Assembly (NCBI GenBank): GCA_964471435.1 | Contig: CAYYGA010000064.1 | Span: 1-7,672, forward strand | DNA from: Facklamia sp964471435 | GTDB taxonomy: Bacteria > Bacillota > Bacilli > Lactobacillales > Aerococcaceae | DNA: 7,672 nucleotides | Direction: 5' to 3' | In this document: in pieces, positions 1 to 5,055 of the stretch | Layout of the letters: the number at the start of each line of letters is the position of its first letter | Position numbering within the stretch: the first letter of the stretch is position 1 | Notes under the pieces: model-generated | What the model was told of the DNA's origin: nothing | What the model saw: only the letters and a program-made list of their open reading frames with translations | Database searches by the model: none | Position numbers and translations under genes: made by a program

Positions 1-249
1 ATTAAAGCAGAAACCGGGGATGTTATCATTATTCCAGCCGGGGTGGGTCATAAGCGAATCGAAGCCAGTTCTGATTTTACTGTGATGGGTGCTTATCCTG
101 ATGGAAAAGAATATGATACGTGTTACGGAAAAGCTGAGGAGCGGCCGGAAAAATTAGAAAATATTAAAGGAGTACCAAGACCTAAAAAAGATCCCATCTT
201 CGGGTCAGAGGGTCCCCTCTTTTCTTATTGGTCTCATCATTCTCATTAG
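1..249 (+). CDS. YjlB-like cupin protein, C-terminal part (5' truncated by window edge)
   Basis: Frame 1 is open from the first base and stops at TAA 247-249, giving 82 C-terminal residues. The segment GDVIIIPAGVGHK (codons 6-18) is the second conserved cupin motif, with the Pro-Ala-Gly turn and the histidine that usually ligands metal. It is followed by a GAYPDGKEYDTCYG stretch and an ERPEKLENIKGVPRPKKDP tail that I recognise from the YjlB-like cupins of Bacillus and relatives, which are about 160-180 residues long, so roughly half the protein is missing. The GTG at 43 lies inside the cupin motif and is not the real start. Family members are small single-domain cytosolic beta-barrel proteins of unknown biochemical role, so no substrate is assigned. 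It is upstream of and co-directional with the aldo/keto reductase, 98 bp away, and the reductase seems to have its own promoter. Confidence 0.85.
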   Translation: MKAETGDVIIIPAGVGHKRIEASSDFTVMGAYPDGKEYDTCYGKAEERPEKLENIKGVPRPKKDPIFGSEGPLFSYWSHHSH

Positions 250-270
250 AGCAGTCAGTTTGATTACTTT

Positions 271-312
271 CACTTTATTTATTTGAGAGTTATTCTTTTT
301 ATCAATAAAGTG
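271..312. repeat. 9-bp perfect inverted repeat between cupin and reductase genes
   Basis: CACTTTATT at 271-279 is the exact reverse complement of AATAAAGTG at 304-312, with 24 bases between. It encloses the likely -35 of the reductase promoter, and its right arm covers the likely -10. It could be an operator, or a weak hairpin after the cupin gene; no run of T follows the right arm, so a normal intrinsic terminator is unlikely. Confidence 0.4.
283..311 (+). promoter_or_regulatory. Probable sigma-A promoter of the aldo/keto reductase gene
   Basis: TTGAGA (283-288, 5 of 6 to TTGACA), a 17-base spacer, then TAAAGT (306-311, 4 of 6 to TATAAT). Transcription would begin near 318, giving a leader of about 30 bases. 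A second -10-like TAAAAT at 320-325 has only a poor -35, so the first pair is preferred. Confidence 0.35.
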
Positions 313-331
313 GGTGTGTTAAAATTTTCCT

Positions 332-338
332 AAGGAGG
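332..338 (+). promoter_or_regulatory. Ribosome binding site of the aldo/keto reductase
   Basis: AAGGAGG, a perfect Shine-Dalgarno sequence, ends 9 bases before the ATG at 348 and fixes that start codon. Confidence 0.85.
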
Positions 339-347
339 AGATATTTT

Positions 348-1181
348 ATGACTATATTACAAGAAAGACTTCAGTTAAGTAACGGGGTTGAGATTCCTAA
401 AGTGGGTCACGGGACCTGGCAGATGAGTGTTGCCGAAGCGGCTGCTTCAACAAAATTTGCGCTGAATCATGGCTATATTCATATCGATACGGCAATTGTT
501 TATGAAAATCATGAAGGTGTAGCCCAGGGAATAAAGGAATCAAATTTGAAACGGGAAGATTTATTCTTAACTACTAAAGTCCCTGCGTCTTTTAAATCTT
601 ATGAAGAGGCAAAAGAAGCGATTGATACAGCTTTAGATGAGCTGGAAGTCGAGTATTTGGATTTGATGCTGATCCATGCTCCGCGTCCATGGGATGAGAT
701 GCGGGAGCCTAAAGAAAACCGCTATTTTTCTGAGAATTTAGAAGTATGGCGTGCCTTAGAAGAAGCTTATGAAGCCGGCAAAATCAAAGCGATCGGAGTT
801 TCAAATTTCGATATTGCTGACCTTCAAAATATTATCGACCAAGCCAAAATTAAACCTCAGGTGAATCAAATTATTTATCATGCAGGGCATAAAAATGTTA
901 ATTCAGAATTGGAAGCTTTTTGCCGTCAGGAAAATATATTAATTGAAGCTTATTCTCCTCTGGCTACTGGCGGGCTGTTGGACAATGAGCAGATTAAAGT
1001 TATCTCAGAAAAACATAATAAAACCATTCCACAAATCGCTTTACGTTTTATTTATCAAAAAGAGTTAGTTCTTTTACCTAAATCAAAAACAGAAGCTTAC
1101 ATTCTAGAAAATGCTGATTTGGATTTTGAGTTGGATGAAAAAGATATGGCCTACTTAGACAGTCTCTCCACTCAGAATTAA
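348..1181 (+). CDS. Aldo/keto reductase, NAD(P)H-dependent oxidoreductase
   Basis: A complete 277-residue protein, the normal length for a single-domain (alpha/beta)8-barrel aldo/keto reductase. The catalytic tetrad is all present: Asp47 (HIDTA), Tyr52 (VYENHEG, the proton donor), Lys77 (LTTKVP) and His110 (LMLIHAP). Cofactor-site signatures follow: IGVSNF at 149-154, QVNQI at 171-175, YSPL at 202-205 and LLPKSK at 242-247. The N-terminal LSNGVEIPKVGHGTW is the usual family opening. The family reduces aldehydes and ketones with NADPH or NADH in the cytosol, and the sequence looks like the bacterial 2,5-diketo-gluconate-reductase/YvgN-like group. The true substrate cannot be read from sequence. 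The gene has a perfect ribosome binding site and a promoter of its own, and ends at a strong terminator, so it probably forms a single-gene transcript. Nothing is broken or missing. Confidence 0.95.
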   Translation: MTILQERLQLSNGVEIPKVGHGTWQMSVAEAAASTKFALNHGYIHIDTAIVYENHEGVAQGIKESNLKREDLFLTTKVPASFKSYEEAKEAIDTALDELEVEYLDLMLIHAPRPWDEMREPKENRYFSENLEVWRALEEAYEAGKIKAIGVSNFDIADLQNIIDQAKIKPQVNQIIYHAGHKNVNSELEAFCRQENILIEAYSPLATGGLLDNEQIKVISEKHNKTIPQIALRFIYQKELVLLPKSKTEAYILENADLDFELDEKDMAYLDSLSTQN

Positions 1182-1261
1182 ATTCTTTAACGATTGTTTA
1201 AGCTTATTTAAATTGGCTATTTAAGTAATTGATTTTATATTTAACAGATAAAAACTGAAAG

Positions 1262-1323
1262 AAAAAAAAGAAAAGTTTTATCATGGCATTAGAATTTGCC
1301 ATAATAAAACTTTTCTATTTTTT
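1262..1323. terminator. Strong bidirectional intrinsic terminator between reductase and cphA
   Basis: AAAAGTTTTAT (1271-1281) and ATGGCA (1283-1288) pair with TGCCAT (1297-1302) and ATAAAACTTTT (1304-1314). The result is a 17-bp stem with one C/A mismatch and an 8-base loop. The stem continues outward into A-rich sequence on the left and T-rich sequence on the right, so either RNA ends in a U-rich tract. It fits the convergent genes on both sides, the reductase ending at 1181 and cphA at 1371. Confidence 0.85.
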
Positions 1324-1340
1324 AAGATTTTTATTGATCT

Positions 1341-1374
1341 GGACTTAAGACACAGCCTTTATTTACTAGTTTAA
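1341..1374 (-). repeat. Lone copy of an IS-end-like motif abutting the cphA stop codon
   Basis: On the minus strand this holds GGCTGTGTCTTAAGTCC, closely matching the terminal repeat at 4458-4475 (GGGACTGTGTCATAAGTC). Similarity continues outward through TTATTTAC(T/C)AGTTT to the stop codon of the neighbouring minus-strand gene in both places. No inverted partner was found to its left, so it is either a solo remnant of a mobile element or a dispersed repeat. Confidence 0.5.
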
Positions 1375-3509
1375 TTACTAAAGCTTACTAAATCCGAGCT
1401 TTCAATTTTTTTGCCGCATTTTTGGTGACTAAGATAGTTCTTTTTATAGTCCATGACTACTTGGGTAACTTGAGTAATATTATCTGGTTGGATGACAACT
1501 AAGTCTCCCGGATTTGCCATTTCTAAAGCACGTTGAGTGGCAGCTAGTTCATCATAGATTACTTCAATATTACTTGTTGCTAGCCCACCTTCGATCATAC
1601 CTTCTTTAACCAACTGGGCAGTCTCTCCTAAAGGACGTTGTCGGGGGGCTGAATCGCATAAAACAACTTTATCAAAATATTGGGCGACTGCGCGTCCATA
1701 GTCTTTGATATCTTCTTGGCGGCGGTCGCCGACCCCGGCAGCCAGACGAATTTTTTGACCCGGCATTAATTTGCAGAAAAACTTACCAGTTGCATGAATG
1801 GCAGCGGGATTATGNNNNNNNNNNNNNNNNNNNNNNNNNNNNNNNNNNNNNNNNNNNNNNNNNNNNNNNNNNNNNNNNNNNNNNNNNNNNNNNNNNNNNN
1901 NNNNNNNNNNNNNNGGTCCGCTGTAATCTCCTTTTAAAATTGGTGAGTTATTAATAACGACTGCATCTGTTGACGTCATGCCGACTGTATGGCCTTGTTG
2001 CGAAAGAATGTGTGAAATCAGGCGGGTGGTTGTCGTTTTCCCGTTGGTTCCCGTTACTGCACAGATGGGTACGGAATGTGGACTTCCTTCTGGAAATAAC
2101 ATATCAACCACCGGTTTTGCTATATTTCTAGGTGTTCCTTCAGATGGGTGCAGGTGCATTCTAAAACCAGGTCCGGCATTCACTTCCAGAATTCCGGCCC
2201 GCTGTGGATCTAATGCTTCTTCTAAAGTATCAGCAATCAAATCGATTCCCATCACATTTAGACCAATGATGCGGGATACCCGCTCTGCCATTACTTGAAT
2301 CGAGGGATGAACGCTATCGGTCACATCTACGGCTGTCCCACCGGAGCTGATATTGGCGGTAGCTTTTACATAAGCCAGTTGGTCTGTTTCCAGCACTGTC
2401 TCTAAATCAATACCTTGTAAATCCAGCACCCGACGGCTCTCCTGATCCACTTTAATTTTAGTCAGGACTTTTTCATGGCCTTCACCGCGTAATGGATTTG
2501 TATTCATTTGTTCAATCAATTCCTCGACTGTCGCTTGGCCGTCTCCGACTACATAGGCGGGTTGACGTAAAGATGCAGCCTGGAATTGGTGGTTGATGAC
2601 CATTAAGCGGAAATCATAACCCTGGAGATACTGTTCCACAATCACATAAGTAGATTGCTGGGAAACTTTTTCAAAAGCTTTAACTAAAGCCTCTTGATTC
2701 CGGATATTGACCGTAACTCCCCGGCCATGATTACCGGCCAAAGGTTTTAAGACGACAGGATAACCAAGGGTTTCAGCAAGTTCAATAGCCTCTGTTAATT
2801 CTGTGACTGCTTTTCCCTGCGGAACCGGGATACCATTACTTGCTAGAATTTCTTTAGTACGTTCCTTGTCCGCCGCTATTTCTACACCAAGGGCAGAAGT
2901 ATTATCCATTAAGGTCGCTTCGATGCGTCTTTGGTACTTACCTTCTCCCAGTTGAATATAACTATCCTCATTCAGACGCGTATAAGGAATCCCACGGCTG
3001 ACGGCTTCATCTACGATTGACTTAGTAGATGGTCCCAGCTCACTTTCTTCTTCTAATTTTTTCAGTTCTTCTAAAAAAGGTTCTACAGAAGTAAGAAGTC
3101 CTTGAAATAAACGATTAACAATTTCAACCGCCATCTCTCCTGCTCTTAACCCCACCTTTTCATTTTCATAACGATAGACCATATGGTAGATTCCGGGAGG
3201 TTGTTTGGTGTAGGTTTTTCCAAATGTCACCAAATGCCCGATTAAATTCTGTAATTCAAGTGCGACATGTTCGGCAATATGTCCAGCCCATGTCCCGCCT
3301 TCAATCCGTTGGAAGAAGCCTCCTTTTACACCGGGTGAACACGTATGTTCATATAATCCAGGTAAAATTGTTTGAATATTCTTTAAAAAGTCTGGTACTG
3401 TATTACTCGGACGTTCTTCTAACTCTTCTAAATCCAATTCCATAAAAATAACTGGAAGTTGATGGTAGTAGTTGGGTCCTCGCAGAGCCCTTTTTTCAAT
3501 AATTCTCAT
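1371..3509 (-). CDS. cphA: Cyanophycin synthetase (assembly gap inside the Mur-ligase domain)
   Basis: CphA joins Asp and Arg with ATP into cyanophycin, a cytosolic multi-L-arginyl-poly-L-aspartate store of nitrogen and carbon. All three family domains are visible. The N-terminal domain (about 1-160) carries GTWAGHIAEHVALELQ at 72-87. The ATP-grasp domain (about 200-475) has VVLKPLAGNHGRGV at 252-265 and the metal/ATP segment EVNAGPGFRMHLHPSEG at 442-458. The Mur-ligase domain starts with the P-loop GTNGKTTTT at 487-495 and resumes after the gap with HNPAAIHA, GVGDRR and PGDLVVIQPD. Both flanks are in one frame, but the 100 Ns stand in for more sequence: the deduced 712 residues (34 unknown) compare with roughly 870-900 in the family. 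ATG at 3507-3509 is preceded by AGAAGG (3525-3520) at 10 bases. It is monocistronic, with no cphB cyanophycinase beside it. Whether the gene is intact cannot be seen across the gap. Confidence 0.93.
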   Translation of the reverse strand: MRIIEKRALRGPNYYHQLPVIFMELDLEELEERPSNTVPDFLKNIQTILPGLYEHTCSPGVKGGFFQRIEGGTWAGHIAEHVALELQNLIGHLVTFGKTYTKQPPGIYHMVYRYENEKVGLRAGEMAVEIVNRLFQGLLTSVEPFLEELKKLEEESELGPSTKSIVDEAVSRGIPYTRLNEDSYIQLGEGKYQRRIEATLMDNTSALGVEIAADKERTKEILASNGIPVPQGKAVTELTEAIELAETLGYPVVLKPLAGNHGRGVTVNIRNQEALVKAFEKVSQQSTYVIVEQYLQGYDFRLMVINHQFQAASLRQPAYVVGDGQATVEELIEQMNTNPLRGEGHEKVLTKIKVDQESRRVLDLQGIDLETVLETDQLAYVKATANISSGGTAVDVTDSVHPSIQVMAERVSRIIGLNVMGIDLIADTLEEALDPQRAGILEVNAGPGFRMHLHPSEGTPRNIAKPVVDMLFPEGSPHSVPICAVTGTNGKTTTTRLISHILSQQGHTVGMTSTDAVVINNSPILKGDYSGXXXXXXXXXXXXXXXXXXXXXXXXXXXXXXXXXXHNPAAIHATGKFFCKLMPGQKIRLAAGVGDRRQEDIKDYGRAVAQYFDKVVLCDSAPRQRPLGETAQLVKEGMIEGGLATSNIEVIYDELAATQRALEMANPGDLVVIQPDNITQVTQVVMDYKKNYLSHQKCGKKIESSDLVSFSN
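1815..1914. other. Assembly gap, 100 Ns
   Basis: Exactly 100 Ns, the usual placeholder for a scaffold gap of unknown length. It falls within cphA, between the GDYSGP segment after the Mur-ligase P-loop and the HNPAA segment. Typical cyanophycin synthetases have about 160 more residues here than the placeholder allows, so the real gap is probably near 500-600 bases. Confidence 0.95.
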
Positions 3510-3519
3510 TCGGCATTTT

Positions 3520-3525
3520 CCTTCT
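3520..3525 (-). promoter_or_regulatory. Ribosome binding site of cphA
   Basis: On the minus strand AGAAGG (continuing as AGAAGGAAA) stands 10 bases before the ATG at 3509. Another ATG lies only three bases after the A-rich end of this site but is out of frame and too close, so 3509 is preferred. Confidence 0.6.
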
Positions 3526-3546
3526 AATAATATATTTAACTTTAAA

Positions 3547-3572
3547 TTGTGTTAATGTAATCCTTTTCACAA
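3547..3572. repeat. Inverted repeat in the cphA leader (TTGTG-N16-CACAA)
   Basis: TTGTG at 3547-3551 and CACAA at 3568-3572 are reverse complements separated by 16 bases. The site lies just downstream of the predicted cphA transcription start, where a repressor could bind. The arms are short, so chance is possible. Confidence 0.25.
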
Positions 3573-3586
3573 TTCACTACTCTAAG

Positions 3587-3595
3587 ATTATAGCA
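3587..3595 (-). promoter_or_regulatory. Extended -10 promoter of cphA
   Basis: The minus strand reads TGCTATAAT (3595-3587): a perfect TATAAT with the TGN extension that offsets a weak -35 (AAGAAT at 3615-3610, 17-base spacer). Transcription would start near 3580, leaving an untranslated leader of about 70 bases. An AT-rich inverted repeat, TATAAATT (3602-3609) with AATTTATA (3633-3640), overlaps and flanks the -35 region. Confidence 0.55.
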
Positions 3596-3779
3596 TATTT
3601 TTATAAATTATTCTTTTATATGAATTATTAAAAATTTATAGGTAGGATCAGTCAGGTTATAAGTAAGTTAAAATAAACAATCTTACAGATTCTTTTCTTC
3701 ACTTATACTTGTAAGGAATTCAGACTGGCAGGATACTTTGGCGGGGTTGGAGAGATAATCATTTAATGTTGTACAATCC

Positions 3780-3816
3780 TGCGGTTTATAAGGAGCATTT
3801 TTTAGTTTATACCGCA
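3780..3816. repeat. Inverted repeat overlapping the -35 of the membrane-protein promoter
   Basis: TGCGGT at 3780-3785 pairs with ACCGCA at 3811-3816, and allowing a two-base bulge the pairing continues with ATAAG inside. The right arm touches the -35 hexamer of the promoter at 3806-3834, so it could act as an operator or, in a longer transcript, as a hairpin. Confidence 0.3.
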
Positions 3817-3834
3817 TCGGGGATAAGGTATAAT
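3806..3834 (+). promoter_or_regulatory. Sigma-A promoter of the small membrane protein gene
   Basis: TTTATA (3806-3811), a 17-base spacer, and a perfect TATAAT (3829-3834). Transcription would begin near 3841, giving a leader of about 24 bases that carries the ribosome binding site. Confidence 0.55.
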
Positions 3835-3864
3835 AACTAAAAAGAAGAAGAAAGGAGTGAGGGG

Positions 3865-4197
3865 ATGCAACGGCTTTTTGCTTTTGCAGAACGTCTGCCT
3901 TATCAATTTTGGTTCCAAAATTATACTTTTGCGATACTTTACTTGTTTTTGACCGACTTCAATTTTTTTACATTTTTAATATTTCCTCCAGTAGTTCTGC
4001 TGATAGATTTTATTAACAGCTATTATTTACGCAGGCGCCAAATCCGGCCTTATATTGGCTTTCTTTTTATTAAAAGTGGGTTTATCAATTTACTGTTAAC
4101 TTTAGCGATTAATTATGCGGTGTATCGATTTGCCTGGCCTATTTTAATTTTTGGTTTAATCTTTATTTATTTGAAAGAAGAAAGGATTTTGCCTTAA
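3865..4197 (+). CDS. Small multi-pass membrane protein, function unknown
   Basis: A 110-residue, very hydrophobic protein that I do not recognise. AAAGGAG (3851-3857) lies 7 bases before the ATG, and a TATAAT promoter lies just upstream, so expression is well supported. Likely membrane segments are about residues 18-31, 33-50, 64-84 and 88-103. A basic loop, YYLRRRQIRP (53-62), probably faces the cytoplasm by the positive-inside rule, and the charged end LKEERILP may do so too. Aromatic residues are abundant, with many Phe and Tyr in the first half. No catalytic or ligand motif is visible and no signal-peptide cleavage site is evident. The gene is divergent from cphA and convergent with the stress-protein gene, so it appears to be a single-gene unit and its context gives no functional clue. 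Confidence 0.7.
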   Translation: MQRLFAFAERLPYQFWFQNYTFAILYLFLTDFNFFTFLIFPPVVLLIDFINSYYLRRRQIRPYIGFLFIKSGFINLLLTLAINYAVYRFAWPILIFGLIFIYLKEERILP

Positions 4198-4200
4198 TTA

Positions 4201-4247
4201 GGGAGTCTTCCATCCGGAAGAGACTAATAATAAGTTAGTTTTGAATC
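4201..4247 (+). repeat. Degenerate direct repeat of the MITE-like element's left end
   Basis: GGGAGTCT (4201-4208) and TAAGTTAGTTTTGAATC (4231-4247) recur as GGGAGTCT (4268-4275) and TAAGTCAGTTTTTGAAATC (4280-4298). The upstream copy has about 18 extra bases between the two blocks, forming part of a hairpin. This suggests a duplicated or older nested copy of the same element end. Confidence 0.45.
4204..4225 (+). other. Hairpin after the small membrane protein gene
   Basis: AGTCTTCC (4204-4211) pairs with GGAAGAGACT (4216-4225) across a 4-base loop with a 2-base bulge. It begins 6 bases after the stop codon. There is no T run after it, so it may act in mRNA 3'-end stability rather than as a classical terminator. 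Confidence 0.4.
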
Positions 4248-4267
4248 CTCATCGTTTAAGATAAAAC

Positions 4268-4475
4268 GGGAGTCTGTCATAAGTCAGTTTTTGAAATCAA
4301 TTCTATCGAAAAAATAAAAAAGTGTTATTACCGCAAACGCTAACACAAAGGATTCTAAGTGCGATGGTAACACCTTTTTATTTTTCTTCCAGATTTCAAT
4401 TTGGTCTTATGTAATCATATTGTACAACATCTAAATAATAATATAGAAGTTATATTAGACTTATGACACAGTCCC
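4268..4475. mobile_element. MITE-like element or decayed insertion-sequence ends, about 208 bp
   Basis: The left end reads GGGAGTCTGTCATAAGTC (4268-4285). The right end, on the minus strand from 4475, reads GGGACTGTGTCATAAGTC (to 4458). They match at 16 of 18 positions in inverted orientation with the GGG ends outward. The interior has no coding capacity and contains a long fold-back hairpin. This is the shape of a non-autonomous miniature inverted-repeat element. I found no convincing target-site duplication at the borders; GTTTAAGAT (4254-4262) and GTTTTAAGAT (4487-4496) are similar but do not abut the ends. Copies of the end motif elsewhere in the window (1341-1357, and partly 4201-4247) support a repetitive origin. 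The family is not assigned. Confidence 0.5.
4310..4385. terminator. Long hairpin, probable bidirectional terminator
   Basis: AAAATAAAAAAGTGTTA plus ACC on the left (about 4311-4332) pairs with GGTAACACCTTTTTATTTT on the right (about 4366-4385), with a TT bulge. This gives a long stem whose outer part is A-rich on one side and T-rich on the other. It sits between convergent genes ending at 4197 and 4490. An outer pairing of TTGAAATC (4291-4298) with GATTTCAA (4392-4399) extends the fold. GTGTTA (4322-4327) can also pair with the nearer TAACAC (4341-4346) instead of 4368-4373, so two folds compete. Confidence 0.6.
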
Positions 4476-4489
4476 ATTATTTACCAGTT

Positions 4490-4936
4490 TTAAGATGTTG
4501 GATTGTGACGACCATAATTTTCAACCACAATCACTAACTTGTCATTGTTGATGTCTTTGAGATAGGGTTTTAAAAAATCAATATAACTTCTAGTCTTCTC
4601 TTCAGTTAGTAAGTTACTTTCTTCAGATTCAGTATTTTGAGCTGGCTTCTTTATTTGACGTAATTTACTTTCCTCTTTTTCGCCTTCATAGGCAAAATAT
4701 GTAAATGAATTTTTTATAGAATTCCACCAACTCAAATCCTCATTAGGATTTATGGGTTCCACATCCCTTACTCCGATACCTAATATTCGCTCCACCGTTT
4801 TTGCACGATTAGGACTTGTGTAGACAATGATTTCTTCCTGGGTGTAATCGAGGTTTTCTAAACGTTTAATTTCATTGACGGCTTTCATTCGGTCAGAAAA
4901 TACCCCTGTTACGGTTCTTCTATACTCATTTTCCAT
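4490..4936 (-). CDS. General stress protein with YflT domain
   Basis: The N-terminal half (about residues 4-70) matches the YflT/heat-induced stress protein domain: YRRTVTGVFSDRMKAVNEIKRLENLDYTQEEI is its typical opening, followed by IVYTSPNRAKTVERILG. This domain is named for a sigma-B-controlled B. subtilis general stress protein; its biochemical role is unknown and it is expected in the cytosol. The C-terminal half is charged (a KPAQNTESEESNLLTEEKTRSYIDFLKPYLKD stretch, partly acidic linker) and ends with a hydrophobic strand, KLVIVVENYG. The frame opens at 4957, but AGAGGGG lies 6 bases before the internal ATG at 4936, while the upstream pair of ATGs has no ribosome binding site. I therefore start at 4936, giving 148 residues. 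The gene stands alone after the gntP terminator, and I could not identify its promoter convincingly. Confidence 0.8.
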   Translation of the reverse strand: MENEYRRTVTGVFSDRMKAVNEIKRLENLDYTQEEIIVYTSPNRAKTVERILGIGVRDVEPINPNEDLSWWNSIKNSFTYFAYEGEKEESKLRQIKKPAQNTESEESNLLTEEKTRSYIDFLKPYLKDINNDKLVIVVENYGRHNPTS

Positions 4937-5010
4937 CGTCTTCCCCTCTTTCATCAATGTAATTTATTTATTATTTTGCGAGAAGGATATCCTCACTTTT
5001 GCTGCTTCAT

Positions 5011-5044
5011 TTAAATAAAAACGCTAAAACTAAATGTTTTAGCG
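5011..5044 (-). terminator. Intrinsic terminator of the aldolase-permease operon
   Basis: CGCTAAAAC (5022-5030) and GTTTTAGCG (5036-5044) form a perfect 9-bp stem with a 5-base loop. On the minus strand it is followed by TTTTTATTT (5021-5013). It begins 11 bases after the permease stop codon. Confidence 0.85.
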
Positions 5045-5055
5045 CTCTTGTCATC

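Noticed and set aside
43..249. GTG at 43 as the start of a complete small protein
   Set aside because: The frame is open to the window edge and the upstream residues complete the cupin motif, so this is a truncated gene rather than a short one.
1978..2298. 106-codon plus-strand open frame inside cphA
   Set aside because: It is antisense to conserved Mur-ligase and ATP-grasp sequence, has no ribosome binding site, and resembles no protein; it is a shadow of cphA.
3224..3445. 73-codon plus-strand open frame inside the 5' part of cphA
   Set aside because: Antisense to the conserved N-terminal domain of CphA, without start signals.
4332..4345. cre-like sequence CGCAAACGCTAACA in the hairpin loop
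   Set aside because: It misses the first cre position and lies between convergent gene ends with no promoter, so a regulatory role is unlikely.
4322..4380. T-box riboswitch antiterminator
   Set aside because: The ACCGC and alternative pairings are suggestive, but the invariant TGGN tRNA-binding bulge and the upstream stem I are absent, and no gene follows in that orientation.
4957..4957. Upstream ATG pair as start of the YflT protein
   Set aside because: No ribosome binding site precedes it, whereas AGAGGGG stands correctly before the ATG at 4936, where family similarity also begins.
4984..4993. AGGATATCCT palindrome upstream of the YflT gene
   Set aside because: Only 10 bp, no associated promoter elements could be recognised, and such palindromes are expected by chance.
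4985..5015. Sigma-B promoter for the YflT gene
   Set aside because: ATTTAA and GGATAT resemble the sigma-B hexamers, but their spacing of 18 bases is outside the usual 12-15.
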